The notes: generated from the sequence alone by a model not told the origin. A stretch of 64,000 nucleotides of DNA from Callipepla californica brunnescens (GCA_023055505.1 JALIRH010000013.1:4960001-5024000), one strand, 5' to 3'. Shown: positions 1 through 13,894, counted from the stretch's first letter. Numbers and translations: made by a program.

Positions 1-3000
1 GACTAGCCCACCTAGCCCAGTCAAAGACATAGAGGTGGGCAGTAAGTCTCATACAAATATCATGAGATGGTATAGATCTCCAGATGGCACCTGGGAGGTG
101 TGGGGGCATGAAGGAGCCCATCTGGACCAGTGCTGCATGGGAAGCCTTGCAATACCCTGACCGGTCCTGCTGGAAGAAACCCATGCCCAAGGAAGACCCT
201 TCTGGTTGTGAATTTCAAAATGTTTCTTAAACTTTAAGCCCAAAAATATATCACGCACTAAGCAATTACAAAATATTGTAAAGATTTTTCCTAGAAAAAC
301 AGTTATACTAATGAATGTAAAAAAACAGTAATAATAAAAATACATATTAATAATATAAAATTGATATTTAGGAGAATCTGAGTCATACTGGCATCTGCTC
401 CATTTGTCAAGGACAACGCATTATCAAGTGAAATGACTGGAATAATGACATGAGGGAAAAGATATTAATAACAGGTTCTTCAATGCAACAAACAATTACA
501 AACTCGGATACAATGGCATAACACTACAATCAGTGTAATTCAGGTTAGAAATAAGGCACGAATCTAACAAAGATGACAAATAACCTCTGTGGCATTTTAT
601 GCTGGGATCTCCACCGCATTCATTTTTTAAAGCAGGACATGACACCTTTCTGCTGTGCTTCAGCTAAGAATTAATTAACCTAAGTCTCATCTTCTGTGTT
701 ATAAAGGAGGTCAGAGCAAAAGATCACAATAATAAAATATAAATTGAGTCCCTCTTACCTAGACTGTGAATAATTTGTCAAATACCACTTTTCTTACTCA
801 AACATTAACATTTCCACGTGTTAATGACTAGGCATGTAAACTCAGTAAACAGTGCTTACTGAGCTCCTTCCCAATGCAAAAAAAGCTTTACCCACAAACA
901 ATAACAGGATGATCTACTGCTCACATGGCAATTCCTCATTTTTCTAAAAAAAAACTTTCAAAACCTGATTTCCATTTCTAACACTTCACAACTTAAAATG
1001 CAAAATTTGCACCATCCTTACATCCTTACTCTAAAACTATTTCTTTCAAATTACATATCGCAGCAAGCCTTTTTTCCCTCCGAAAGGGCTGTCCACAGAA
1101 CACAAAGAAAGAAAAAAATATAGATGTGAATGTTGTCTGACCATAACCATTTGGAAGTCTGAACTACTATCACAGTTTTCACAGGAACGGGCTCAGCTCA
1201 ATACATAGGTTGATTCAGTATACCAACATTGTTAGGAAAAAGGATGAGGAGCTCTTACAGCCAGTCAGAAAAGAAAGACCTGAGAAGATGTCTGCGTAAA
1301 GCATTGTATACAGTCCTTTGCTGCAAACCAGCCCATTAATTTATGTGCTTCCCTTTTTAACTGTCTCTATAAACAGATGCAGACTGCAGACAGTCAGCAA
1401 GTAAAACAAAAGTAAAACCCAAGGGGAACAGAAAGAAGACAAAGAAAACCAACACAAGAAAAGAAAGCAGGCAGTTCAGTATGACAATTCAAGTCACCTT
1501 CAGAACCAATTTTCACCAGCAGCAGGGTCCGCCTCTAGCCTTGCAACACGCACCTGAGTTTGGTTTCCAAAGCCTGTTTCATTCAGCACTGTTGTCTGAC
1601 TCAGAAAAGAGAATGACAATGATGATGAAAAAATTGCTAAGTGGCATAAAGGATAGCAAATGGTTTATCAGCCTTTTCATTTTCTGAGGCTTCAGCTCGT
1701 ACCTGCCTACACACAGTAGTAAACACAATGACAAAGCCATTATCCCCAGCTCGCTGGGGATGCATGGGATGCACATGAAAGGAGCAGATGAGCTGAGCCC
1801 AATTTCTAGGAGGTACCATTATCAGAAGCAGAACTTGCTTTGGTTTCCCAGCACAGAGGGTAATACATGAATTGCTGTTTTTCTGCATTAAACTCATTTG
1901 ATGTCCATCTCAAACAGCATGAATGCCTCTATTCCCTCTTCCTGCATTGCCACTGGAAAGTGCCCATTACTTGGCCAAACATTTTCTGATGGAAAAACGA
2001 AAGTTTTTGTCACTGCTTTTTGTTGACTGAAAAACCATTCTTGAAGTTTGTCTACAGCAGCAAGACTTCAGCCAGCTTAGCACAGCGTGAGTTAACATGC
2101 AAATCAACAGCCTTTCTCCTGTCTCCATAAAGAACACGAGGTCCAGAGCCAAGGTCAGCCTCCAGCATGTACCACAGTGTGGTTGAGCACCGGGCCGATC
2201 CAGCCCGGTAAACCGTTGACAAGCACCACAGTCCAGCAGAGCTAAACACACAGAGCATGTGGCCATCACCTTTCCTGCAGGATTGGCTGGGAACCACTGC
2301 CAGCAAGAGCCCACATGGGGACAGTGAGAGCTGCTCATAGCCACTGTGCACAAGGCAGTCCCTCTCTTGGAATAACACTGCTGATTTGGTTATCTATGCT
2401 CACTGTGAAAGAGGTACTATGTCATATATAGGCAGTAGTACAGTGAAACAATGGAGAAAATGCATTTGGAACTCTAAAAAATACAACGGTAGAGAAACGG
2501 TAATGATTTGCACCCTCCTGGTACCTGCACCATATCCGAGATAATTTTTAGAGCACATGTCTATTCAGGATGCTGTATGCTCCGCACCATAGCTGATGTT
2601 CTTTAGTCTAACAAAAGGTATATATTACACTTCCTTTGGGGAACAACTTTTGTAGTCATACCTACCTGCAAATTACTAAGAGCATTGCTGGTGCTATAAA
2701 AATAACAAACTGCAGTATTAAGTTGTGAATACTCCGAAGCTTGATCAACCCAGTGTTCACGCTGCAGCAAAGATGTCACTTCCACTGAAAAAAAAAGTAG
2801 TAAGATGCTCCTCTACAGAGTGCTGTTAAAAACTATTTCATATCTATCAAAATTATGTTCATCTTTTAAGGATTACATTGGCTTCAAATCCTCTGATTGG
2901 TCCTTTGTTCCTTGAGATTAGCTCTACAGACTGTCCGTGCAGTATGTTTCAGTTAACAACTGAGTGATCCACATACTGAAACATCTATTTCACGAGCCCC

Positions 3001-4504
3001 CAGATTTATAAAACTGTATCTGACTGTACACCAGCATAGCTCTAGTGATGTTAATGCACCTTTACTATTTTGTACCAGAAGGTAAGGATCATTGTGAAAT
3101 TATCCCAAACTCATCAACAGTTTCTGTTGGTTTGAAAAGAAACAAGATTTTACCTCTTATTTTCAGAGTTCCTCCCTGCTTTTCTACAGCAACTATTCCT
3201 TGTGCAACCAGAGGATTGGCTTCATCCTATCTAATTCCAGGCATCCAACCGCTGTTCAGTGACACCTAATATATGATTATGGGAAGGAAAGGGATTGCTC
3301 AGGGTGATTCAGCAACTCCAGTGTCTCAACTATACTTAGAAAAATCTTTCTCTCCCTCTCTGTAACATGGAGAAACGTTGTGAAGAGCACTCTTTACCCT
3401 TCCAGTTCCTTGCTCAGTAGTGCTGGGACAAGTTAGGCAGCAATGGGGACAGCCCTGTCCTCCCTCGAAGAAAGGGCCTCGTACAATAAGATGTGCATTT
3501 AGCCAACAGCACGATATTATCTAACATCAATAACCCAGAGAAGACATCTGTAGGACACAGCAGTGTCTACAGGAACAGGAATGTGCACCAGCCTATGCGT
3601 TCAAGTAATAGTTCCCTTTGGACATGGGAGTCACTGCACAGATCTCACACTTTTCTCTTCAACTTACCTAGGTCTTTCTAAAACTACTGCCAAGCACCCA
3701 AGATGCTCTCGTCAGAGAGGAGGAGCCTATATTTGATCACCTCTCCCCTCAAGCATGCAAGTTGCATACTCAGGTATGATGCAGGTGCTGTAAAGTTATC
3801 TGCCAGAGAATACATAAAAGGATTTTAAAGTAGTTCTCAGGAGATGCAGCCACACAATTTCCAATCCTATCATTCGTTGACAGGATTTATGAAAGTCCCT
3901 CCCACGCACTGGTTAGAAAGTTCAGCACTTCATTTCTTCCCACACTTCCTCAGGCATCAATCTATGGACCTCAGCTATGCATCCACACATCTTGTTGACT
4001 TAATTGTAATTTTGCAGTATTTAGACACCTGCAGAGGGAACATTGCCATCACTTCACATTATTTTTGAAGCCTCCCTGTTTGTTCTGTTTTCTGTTCTGC
4101 TCTCTTTCTGACCCAGAACCTCTCACGAACACGTTGGCATGAGCGTGCTGCATTACAGCAGTAGTCCACAGCCATACCAACGAAGTGATGAGACTGTGGA
4201 GCAGACCATGCTTCACACCTCTCCAGGCTCTCAACTTCCAGGCCTTCACAGGACAGAACTGCTTCATCCCCTGTCAACTCTGAATGATCTGTTTGGCAAG
4301 GACTCTAAAAAGTTACTTGATTCATCTCAAAGCTGGTGAGTTACACATAAGCAACTATTAACCAGTATTTATCTATGCTGTCCTTAAAATCAAGCAAAGA
4401 ACCTCTCTAGCAAGCACAGTACTTTCTTACACTTAGCATTACAAGTAGAAAAGTTTTCTGAGGTCTGGTCTAAGTATGCCTGTCTGCAGGTATACACAGA
4501 CAGT
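1..4504. other. AT-rich noncoding DNA, nothing recognised
   Basis: No gene, known repeat family or RNA gene was recognised. Open frames are at most about 130 codons, overlap each other on both strands and show no domain motif. The longest, on the minus strand near 1967-2353, is rich in Cys, Trp and Leu with no pattern I know. Base composition is AT-rich with many short A and T runs. Confidence 0.6.
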
Positions 4505-4785
4505 AGAATCACAGAATCATTAAGGTTGGTAAAGATCACTAGGATCAAACAGTCCAACAGCCAACCCCTTCAACCCACTAACCAATGCACACAGTGAACC
4601 ACACTTCTCAGTGGCACATGGACACATTTCTTGAGCACCTTCAGGGACAGTGACTCCATCACCTCCCTGAGCAGTCTGTTCCAATTCATCACCATTCCTC
4701 CTGAGAAGTTTTTCCTAACAATCAGCCTGAACTTCCCTTGGTGCAACTTAAGGCCATTACCTTTTATCAAGTCTATCATAACCTT
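4505..4785 (-). mobile_element. CR1 LINE, 5'-truncated 3' fragment
   Basis: Read on the plus strand, it begins with the reverse complement of a CR1 tail (gaatcacagaatcattaagg), then 'ttggtaaagatcact', 'gtgactccatcacctccctg' and 'cctgttccaatt'-like blocks typical of antisense avian CR1. On the minus strand a decayed frame of the ORF2 C-terminus is visible, with KGNGLKLHQGKFRLIVRKNF and NWNRLLREVMESLSLKVLKK, matching the usual '..RLPREVVESPSLEVFKK..' ending. CR1 is the main LINE of birds; copies are usually cut short at the 5' end by incomplete reverse transcription. It cannot be active. Confidence 0.93.
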
Positions 4786-4920
4786 TTTACAATGAGCATA
4801 AGGACTTTTTTTTTTCCCTCTGTTGCACATTTTCACATATCCTAAGATGATGTAAATCCACGGTTTCCCTTATTCCATACTAAATTATACTAGTTCTTCC
4901 ACTATTTTAACATTTGGAGG

Positions 4921-4955
4921 AAAAAAAAAAAAAAAAAAACAGCAACAGCAACAAC
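4921..4955. repeat. A19 tract followed by CAACAG-type repeat
   Basis: Nineteen A residues (4921-4939) run into cagcaacagcaacaac. It lies between two CR1 fragments. It could be a retroposon tail or a simple slippage tract. I see no AATAAA signal just upstream. Confidence 0.85.
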
Positions 4956-4970
4956 CCTAAAATCTACTGT

Positions 4971-5060
4971 CACAGAATCACAGAATTGTAGGTGTTGGAA
5001 GGGACCTCTAGAGATCACATAGTTGAACCCCTCACCAAAGCAGCTCCCTAAACCAGGGAG
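4971..5060 (-). mobile_element. CR1 LINE 3' end fragment, second subfamily
   Basis: The plus strand reads cacagaatcacagaattgta followed by 'ggtgttggaagggacctctagagatcac' split over two blocks, then a 'ccaaagcagctccctaaacc' block. This is the antisense 3' end of a CR1 type whose sense end is 'ctagaggtcccttccaacccctac'. Its sequence differs from the copy at 4505, so it is a separate insertion. The match stops near 5060; the next 120 bases are not recognised. Confidence 0.88.
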
Positions 5061-5182
5061 CCTGTCATTCTCCTCTGGACTCCTTTGTTGACATCTATCA
5101 CTTGAGCTGGGTAGAAAGCTGAGATACGGCTCCCACAACACCACAGAAGATTAAACAATTCTATGAACTTTCAGACATTCAT

Positions 5183-5336
5183 TTGATTTGGAAAGGACCC
5201 TTAACAGCCACCTAGTCCCGCTCCCCTATAATGAACAGGGACATCCACAGCTTGATCACATTGCTCAGAGTCTGGTCCAGCCTGACTTGAATGTCTCCAG
5301 AGTCTGGACATCTACCCGTTCTTGGATTGTTCCCAG
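5183..5336 (-). mobile_element. CR1 LINE fragment, internal, lacking the 3' tail
   Basis: The plus strand contains 'tttggaaaggaccc', 'gaacagggacatccac', 'gatcacattgctcagag' and 'ccagcctgacttgaatgtc'. These match the antisense CR1 order (gggacacctcc.., ..ttgctcaaagccc.., ..ccaacctggccttgaac..). The usual tail that should precede it on the plus strand is missing. It is more diverged than the neighbouring CR1 copies. Confidence 0.8.
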
Positions 5337-8300
5337 AGTTATGTTTGCCTTTGCCATAGTAAAGAAATGTGAACTCATATTTAGTTTGTGATGGAAAACC
5401 TGAGGGTTTTGTCAACTAGTTATGCCTAATTATTCCCTGTTTAAGCACTGCACTTTGGAGTTTTTCATCCCAAGTGTACTTTCCAGGAGTATTTAAAAAC
5501 TTGACCTTAATGGTCTGCAAAGATTTTCCAAATTTATCAAGAATACTTTAATGCAAAGCATCTGCAGTCCCTTCTGTAATTGTTATAGCCTACAAACCCT
5601 ATAAAATGTACTCAAATCCAGCAGCCAAGACCTTGGTGAAAATACAGAAGAGAACCAGACCAACTGGACTTTAATTAATATACGCCCACGAATTACTTGC
5701 TTATTGACAACGATGACTTTTTTCTGTACATTTTCAACCAGCAGTGAGCATACCTACGACGACTTTGTCTGCAAGACATTCCCTTTCCATCTTAGCAATA
5801 ACATGCCAGGGGATGCTGCATACCTCTTGTATCTACCAAGAGAATGGAGGACATGAATTTATCATGGGAACAACCTTGTACATATTTAAAGCTGTCTCTC
5901 TTCAGTCTGCATACACAAATTCAGCCTGGCTGAGTATTTTCTTGTCCTGAGATCATCTCTAGAGTTTTCTTTCAAGCAGTTTTCATGTTTAGAGTACAAA
6001 ATATAGTGCTCTTTCCATTCCTGACTTTTCATCAGGTCACAAAGCATTCTCACCTTTTTATTTCTCTATTGGACTTGTAAAATATGTCCCCCTGGACTGA
6101 TTTGGGGGATTTATTGCCTCTCTGGTGAAAAGACAAGGGACAAACACTTGCTCATCTCCTTCCACCACAGCCAGCTGTAATCTCTGTCACAGAAATCCTA
6201 TAGACTTAGACAGCAATAACTGGGTTTTGCCTGGATGTAGAGGGCCAAGACAAATGCAAAGAACAGCCCTTGCAGGTTCCCCACTGAGCTGAGCCAACAC
6301 ACTGCAAATCACAAAGTAAAGTGCTAAGTGTAAGAGGAGTTTTTAAAACTTCTACAGATTTTGGAATATTTCCTGGGGACATCCTCTGGTGCTCTTCAAG
6401 AGTATTACACAAACTTGGAGGAAAAATTACCTCTGTGTCAGGAGGTTACATAGCAATATCTATTCCCCATTTAGTGGAAAAAAAGAAAAAAAAATCATCA
6501 CTACAGAAAGTACATCATGGCCTCTGCCAGTAGTCCGTCACAACCTTTCTCTACATAGCTGCTTCACACAAATATTCAGGTAGTCCATTTTCCCCCCACA
6601 CACAGTAAGAACTTACACGAGAAAGGAGCCCAAGCAGAGCAGCACAGAACAGATAGTGTTTTTTATTACCTCAAGTAAATCTTTTTCTTTCTGTATTGTC
6701 AGTTCAGGCAGAAAAAAACCAAAAACCTTGTGCACCACCTCAGCTTCTCCTGATTCACTGCTTTAGACTGCAGTTCACTGTCTCGGTCATTCTCCATCTT
6801 TTCCCATAGTCACTGACAGGAAAGGACGAGGAGCTTCCAGCAAGTCCTCCTGAGCACATCTTGACGTATCTGCCTTATTCTCCGACACAGTTCATTGTCA
6901 TCTTTGCCCTCTGAGGCCATTCCTTTTGAATTTACTTGTTCTCTTCCATCATCTCAAAATTTTCTAAAAAGACTCCTATTTGGCTTAAAAACACAGTCTC
7001 CAAACCTAAATGATTTCCTTCACATGTAAAATTTCTTCAATATTCAACCCCTTTGATCAACTTTTGCCATTGAATAGTGTAATTGTGCTCTGCAGTAACA
7101 CCCAACGTTGTGCTGCCAACCTCGATTTTGGCAGTAGTTTATCCCTAAAACTTCCATCTCTACAAAACCTGGAACTATGCATTTCTATTTCACATCTGTT
7201 CTTTCTTGTGGGTCACATTCAATCCCAAGACTTCAAAGTATATTCTTGCCTTGTATCTTGTTGGTCTACAGCTCAACTCAGCAGATGCAAATCCTTACTG
7301 CTGCATAGATTTTAATAATATTCTACCACAGTTTCTTTCTATTAATCTGAGAACATAGTGTTTTACTGTCCAGAACCGAGTCCTTGATTTCCTAAAGCCT
7401 GTAGACAAAAGCAGCCAACAGCAGATTTAAAATACACTGCAAATGGTTTCATTGAAGTATCAAGACAGGTTCTTCCAAAGCACATTTTCATCTAAACACA
7501 CGTTTTCCTTGGGGCAGTCCTACCTCTCGCTGAACTCTCACTGTGCATTACACCCACTTCTTGATAGCTGTTTCTTTCTCACCCAGACTCGAGTCTTTGA
7601 TGTCGTTGGAGAAGAAGGAGCCAGCCTTCAGTCGGCCCAGCCTGCCTCAGCAGGTGGCATCTTTACTACTGCCATCTGTGTGCTGTACCACAGCCAGCTG
7701 ATCCTTTTCTTCACTGATACATAACGATTCTTATTTTGAACCCAAATCCTCAGGAGCTGAATGCAACTGAGCACTGACTGATGGGCCTAGAGCATGGGCA
7801 CTGTTTCCAGGTTTTGTTCAGCTCAGTCCCTGTACTCTTGGTGGACAACTATGTTCTTGGACCTTGCAAGAGTCGGCTCCATCACCTACAACAAGACCTC
7901 TGCATCCTCATCACCTGCCAAACAGGAATTTATTCCAGTTCAGCATGCAGACAGCCTTATACCAACCTGCTGTATGGCAGAGGGAAAACAGGGACAGGAA
8001 ACCTCACGTATAGAGCAGTGGGACCTTGGTAACACTATTGGATTACATGTTTTGACAAGGAAGAAAAAGATATGGAAACAATTGAGGTGGAGAGAAGTAA
8101 GACACATTAACAGAAGAGATACATTTATTCTTTGCATGCAGTTTAACCTAACTAATCAGAATTTTTCTCTTCATTTGTATTTGTTTAGCAAAAATTGCAT
8201 CTGATTCAAATTACTAAAGAAAAGCAGCTTGGGTTCCAGTACACAATAGCATAAATAGTTGCTTTAGTCTTTAGCAGTCTGTGTTTTCATCTGCAAATGA

Positions 8301-9828
8301 CTGAAATCTCTCAAACTTGAAAGATCTTGCCTTTGTTTCCACCAACACCTAGTGACTCCCAAACCGTTTTCACTGCTGCCACAAGCCTGGTTGCAGCAGG
8401 ACAGCGAGCAGCTCTGCACCCAGCTGGGCTCCTACCTGCACCTCAGCTGGGCATTGCCTGACTGCATTAAGATTCACACACACCAGTGCTGCACTGCACG
8501 CAGCCCCGATGCAGCATTTCTCACACTACCAAGAAGGGGCTCCGGAGGCTCCCAGTGGCCAGGAAGAGCTGCGGGGAGGCTCAGTGTGTGCCATTCACAA
8601 ACCTGCACGAGATACAACTGGGAGAGAGGCAGTCAGGAGCAGGAGCCAAGTTCACCTATAAGTTGAGCACAGCGAACATAAATTCTGACAAATTTTGCTA
8701 CATGAAACATTACTTTTCTGCATGGAAGACAGGTTCACACTCTACAGTTAGACACTCCTAGAGCAGTTTTGCTGGGAATAATTATAGCCCTGCTGAAGTC
8801 TAGCTTGTTAGATTCATTTCCCCACAAAGGTATTGAAGTGATGTTATTCCCAACACACGAGGGCTGATATAAGGAAATGTTTGCATTGGGTTCTGCTTGC
8901 AATGAGCTGGTAGGCAAGAATTGCATAGCTTGCTCTATAGCAGCTAACCACAACATAAAACATACCAGTCCTTCTTAAGTCAAGGTGCCAGGAACTGAAA
9001 ACAGCATCTGTCATATTCTGCACTGCAGGATCTCTCAGTGACTGAGCAGGTGGAGGTCAGGGGAGCTCTTAGATGAAGATGGCTGAAGTCTTGAGGAATT
9101 TCTTTGCTGTTTAATAGGGTTGAACAGACTACCACATGTAGCTGATGGAGTTTCAGATTGCTCTCTGGTATCTTCTCATTTGTTTTCTCAAGGTCCTCAT
9201 CAAAGAGAATACTCCTAACATATCTGTTAGGCAAAATCCCTCACAGCAAAATCCCTTTTTACACAATTTAAAGCTTTTCTATCTAGGTCTTCCTTAAATA
9301 CAGAAAGTTAATAAACTTGTTTCCTCCCTCCAACTGAGTTGACAGATTTCCTTTCCTCATTAACACTGTATAATATACCCTTGATTTGCAGACTTACTAA
9401 ACTTGGAGAACTTTTTTGTAATACAGTTATGAAGTTTACTTTAGAGAAGAAACAGAAAGCATTCAATCTGTCAAAACCAAAGTTCAAGCCTGCAGTTTAC
9501 TGCATTTTTGCCTCTGAAGACAACAGACCTGATCCTGCAGCATTTTTACTCAAGAAAACCTCTCAAGTTTGAATGGGAATTCTGAATAATCAAGGACTTA
9601 GGGTGAAATACAGCTTCAAATCCCTGCTATGCTGTCCAAGGGCACAATAAATTGCTCTCATGTCGGGAGACTAATGAAGACAGAGGGAGAGAAATCCTCC
9701 CCTCAGTCTGGCATGTTGGAGCTGCTAATGAGTTGAAAGGGTTACAGCAGCAGCCAAAGCAGCTACATACCCTCAAAAGGAGGCTGTTTCAGTGGGAGTA
9801 AAGCTAAAACTTTACTTTAAAACACTGT
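5337..9828. other. Noncoding DNA, nothing recognised
   Basis: About 4.5 kb without a recognisable gene or repeat. A somewhat GC-richer patch lies at about 8350-8660 and holds overlapping open frames of about 100 codons in two plus-strand frames. They lack domain motifs and CpG is too sparse for a promoter island. A-rich runs occur at 6477-6495. Confidence 0.55.
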
Positions 9829-9855
9829 AAAAAATAAATAAATAAATAAATAAAA
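9829..9855. repeat. (AAAT)n microsatellite
   Basis: About six uninterrupted AAAT units. This tetranucleotide recurs at 40828 and 43317. It may have grown from a retroposon A-tail, but no element is recognisable next to it. Confidence 0.95.
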
Positions 9856-12118
9856 CCCAACATCCTCTACATACGCTTCTGAATATTAACTTAGTGTCAG
9901 GTCAACCAGTCACAGCCTACTGTAGCTCCCACCCTCCACGGAGGAAACCTCAATGACAGTACTGAGTTGATGACAATAAAGGATGGGTCAGGAGGCACAT
10001 CCAGCACAGCACAGCCTTGATTCCAGAAAGTTAATAGAATTCTTTTCATTTTTAGACTTCTTACTTCTGAATACACTCAGTGTCATCACAGGATTGAGTT
10101 TTTCAGGGCACTAGCTATACGAACTACAGTAGTATTTATCTTAGTCTAGCAGCACAATGTAACCCACGCTCATTCAGCTATGGGAGTCCTATTTCTGAAC
10201 ATCTCTCCTCCATCCACACAGACACTGCAAACATGCCCTTTTCCAGCACATGCCAGGGTAAACGAAGATTCACTTCAAAGTCAGGAGGGTGATAAAACTG
10301 AAAACTGACAAGCTGAAAACTGGGCCTTACATTTCTATTGCTAATAGCCTTGGTTATGAACTAATTCAACACTCAAATTTTGTTGTCCGCTTCTAGATTT
10401 GCAAGTTACTCTTTTTAATCAGATTACACAGTTAACAAATGCCCTACTTTATTTTTCAGTTAGCTGTTGTATTCACCACCAAGCAGAAGTGCCTCTACAT
10501 GCTATCTTACCTTATCACATTTTACTATTAACAACAGGCTATGTAATGAAATCAGAAACTCAGAGAAGAAGCCATCAACATAAATAAGCTGTAGGGCAAA
10601 TGGAGAGAAAGGAAAAGCAGTTATGAAAATGTCCTAAAAGCCTGTTTTGTGAGGAGAGCATGCAAATATTATAGAATAATACACCTGAAGGTAATTGCTT
10701 TTAAAATCTTTCCCCCCCGCTGAGTTGCTGAGGAGACAAACAACCTGAGCTTCAGGGTTCACGTATGCCAGACACAAACAGCATCCCAAGCTTCAGTTTA
10801 TAAAAATAAAAAAAAAAAAAACACCAAAAAGCAGAGGGGAGGAGGGGTTGGGCAAAGAGCAGGAAAAGACACAGAAAATGAGGCAATATTTGGCACCTGT
10901 ACTACGTGTGAAGCCAGAGTCTCAATCCTGGCAGACCTTCCCTCAGACTGCTGGGGGAACATAATAAAAGATAACCCAGCTGAAGAAATGGAGGAGGATC
11001 TAACAGAGGAAACAGAGCAGGCAGTGATGATGGAGTGCTGTTTTTGTCACAGGTTAAATCCGACAGTGGGTAGCACTTGGAGTGAGGGAACAGCTCAGTT
11101 AAACCACAAAGGAAGGCAATTGTTTCATAAATAGCAAGGCAGGTGCTGTCAATCTACATGTCATGAATCAGGTAACGATAAAAAATACCCAGTTTTCTGC
11201 CTGATCTGGATGTGTTTCTACCACAAAAAATACAGTATACTGTGCACTGCTGCTGATGCTAAGACCCATGCTAAAGTCTCCATTACTGTTTGCATCGACT
11301 ATGAGCTATTTTTCTTACAACAGTCTTTTCAAATGTTACTAATAAAAGCTGCTCCTACTGCTCTGACAACACTCTGCACTGCTCAGACCAAATCACACTA
11401 ACTCCCTGTTCCTGCAGTCTCCTGAACCTTTCCCTGCCCATTTCCCACCTACCAAGTGGCTCTGCATCTTTCCTTTCACTCCCAGCCTTACATCTTTCTT
11501 CTACTGATCCCTTCTCTCCTGGCTGCCATCTATCTTCATCTGCTCCCACAGAACACACTATTCTTGCAAGGCCATTCATCACCCAGCCCTACATTTTTGA
11601 GTCTCGTCTCCATAACATCTTCCCTTGGATAAAGCAATCCTAATTTCATCCTCAGAGAAGAGTTTGTGATAATGAGCAAAGCCCTCTGATGCTTTGCAGC
11701 TATAGTTTAACTAGAAAAGCATTCAGAATTTTCCTATTTCTCTGCTTAAAAGATACAAAACAAAAAAATTTACTACAATACAGGGGAATTAGCAAGTAAT
11801 CTAGCGTCCATTTCTGCACTTGTTTCCTTTCCAACATCTTTACATTGCATAAACTGGATGCATTTCAGGAAAACGACAGACTCAAGTTGTGTGCATTTGG
11901 TGGCTCAACATGTAGAAATGAGTTAACATTTAAAATGTTCATAGTTGCTATACTCATTTAAAGAATTGGCTCTGACAACGATGAATGAAATATAGCAGCC
12001 TCATACTTCATGCCAGCAAGAGTACTTGAAAAGCAGGGTGATGAGATACTAGTAGAGACTTCAGGGATTGTTTAACTAGATCAGAATCCTGGAGCATAAA
12101 GTAGATACATATCTATCA
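9856..12118. other. Noncoding DNA, nothing recognised
   Basis: AT-rich sequence with an A-rich run at 10800-10821 and a C-run at 10713-10718. The region 11355-11582 is pyrimidine-rich on the plus strand (many cct/tct blocks). No gene, RNA gene or known repeat was identified. Confidence 0.55.
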
Positions 12119-12560
12119 GAGTCCCAACTGCTAAAGCAGTTCCCTACAGCAGGTCGCACAGGAAGGCGCCCAGACAGATCTGGAATACCTCCAGAGAGGG
12201 AAACTCCAGCACATCTCTGGGCAGCCTGTTCCAGCACTTTGTCATTCTCACATTAAAGTTTTTCCACTCGTTTGCATAGAACTTTATGTTCCAGTTTCTG
12301 CCCATTGCCCTTTGTTCTATTGCTGCACGCCACCAAAAGAGTCCTCTCCCATTGACTTGAACCCCACGTTTGAGTACTTTATAAACAGTGCTGAGATCCC
12401 CTCTCAACTTTCTCTCTTGCAGACTGTACAGCCCCAGTTCTCTCAGCCTTTCATCATTTGGAGATGCTCCAGGCCCCTCATCGTCTTTGAGTAACTCTGT
12501 TGCACTAGCTCTAGAAATTCCCTGTCTTTCTTGAACTGGACACAAATCCACACGTGGTAA
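12119..12560 (-). mobile_element. CR1 LINE fragment with open ORF2 C-terminal coding
   Basis: The plus strand starts at 'ctgctaaagcagttccctac' and runs through 'gggcagcctgttccagcac', 'gagatcccctctcaactttc' and 'cagccccagttctctcagcc', a standard antisense CR1 order. The minus strand keeps a 135-codon open frame (12144-12551) with RLRELGLYSLQERKLRGDLS, VYKVLKRGVQVNGRGLF and WNRLPRDVLEFPSLEVF, the C-terminal segment of CR1 ORF2 downstream of the reverse transcriptase core. The 3' tail is missing at 12119. No endonuclease or catalytic RT motif is present. The open frame reflects a fairly young or lucky copy, not function. Confidence 0.95.
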
Positions 12561-13894
12561 AGTCTTCCTACATCAAGATGAAACCAGAATTCCATGCTGG
12601 CACCTGCAGCAGGAATGCACTAGGACAAAAGATATGTCAACCTCACACTGCAAACATCTCTTTCACTTCACCTGTGTGGGAGGCTGATCTCAGTGTATAC
12701 ACGGGAACTTTGAACACACAGCAGTACTGATACAGTATAATACACAGAAACCTAAGAAGTCTGTGCTCTTGATCCTTATAACATTAGAGACACAAATAGG
12801 ACTGAGCTGCTTACGTAGATACCTTCAGGACAAAATAAATTTTGGAACAGAATTATTAATTTTGCATTAAGTTTATGTACCTAAAGAGAAAGCAATTCAA
12901 AGCATCTGCCAGACTGTTGTCACACACATACTCCTAAAGAGCCTTTCCCCTTGGTTATCCATGACGTAAAGTCCAAGTTATCCTTGGGTCCCTTGGGCAG
13001 GACACAATCCTGCACCACTAGACAGTGCAGGTATCAGGGAATAAAGCAGAAGTAACATCCTTCCACCTCCATTACAAAGCCAGGGCCTGTATGAACTCAG
13101 ACCACAACCTGACCTCATTCAGTTCAGCCCCTGGGAAAGCACACTCCCACACACTGCAAATCACAGCACTTCCCAACCCCACCTCAAAACTTACCCTCAT
13201 TCTAATTTAATTCATCAGAGAGGTATCCTCTCAGTCTCCCACACAGACAATCATGGAGAAAGGCAAAGCTGCTTGCTTCTTCTTCAGTTAAAGCTTTTTA
13301 AGGAAAAGAAAGTGGAGTTTAAGAACAATCATTGAGTTTCGCCTCCTTCCAAATATTGCTTTCCACTTTTAGATCGCAGTGTGTCATCTGGATGAGCACC
13401 TTATCAGTAGCCAACAGGGGAAATTCAGTGTTTGTATTTATATTTGCATTTATATGGCATTTTCATACACTGTATCTCAAACCACTGACAGAGCAATGAA
13501 TCACAGACCTGGGGAGGGGTGTCTACATGCATCACGGCAGCAGCTTCGCATGAGCAGTACAGCTGGAAACGCTTTGGGTGCTAATTAATCTTGGCTGCTA
13601 CTAATCCACAGAGAGGAGAGCCTGGCCCGACAGATCTGGCTCCGTGTTATAGTTTGGAAGGGAGCTCAGAGAGACAGCATCAAAAATTTGCTTTGGGAAT
13701 ATCTGACATAGATTTTCATCCAGAGAACGGGACCAACACAGTGCTCTCCAACAACAGCACGTGTTGTAGATTACATTGACCAAAGCACTGTGGTATACTA
13801 CAGGGTTCGAGTAATTTTTTTTCCTTTATTTGGGTACACAATATATCTGAACTACTACTTCAGAACTTGGGAGAATTTATATTGCTGTTTATAT
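12561..13894. other. Noncoding DNA, nothing recognised
   Basis: About 1.3 kb between two CR1 copies of opposite orientation. An imperfect inverted repeat around a CACGTG E-box lies at about 13756-13772 (arms acaaca and tgttgt). No gene or known repeat was recognised. Confidence 0.5.

Noticed and set aside
8350..8660. GC-richer patch considered as a CpG island or exon
   Set aside because: CpG is too sparse, and the two overlapping plus-strand frames show no domain or clear splice sites.
13801..13812. tRNA B-box-like gggttcgagta
   Set aside because: No A box or cloverleaf could be built around it.
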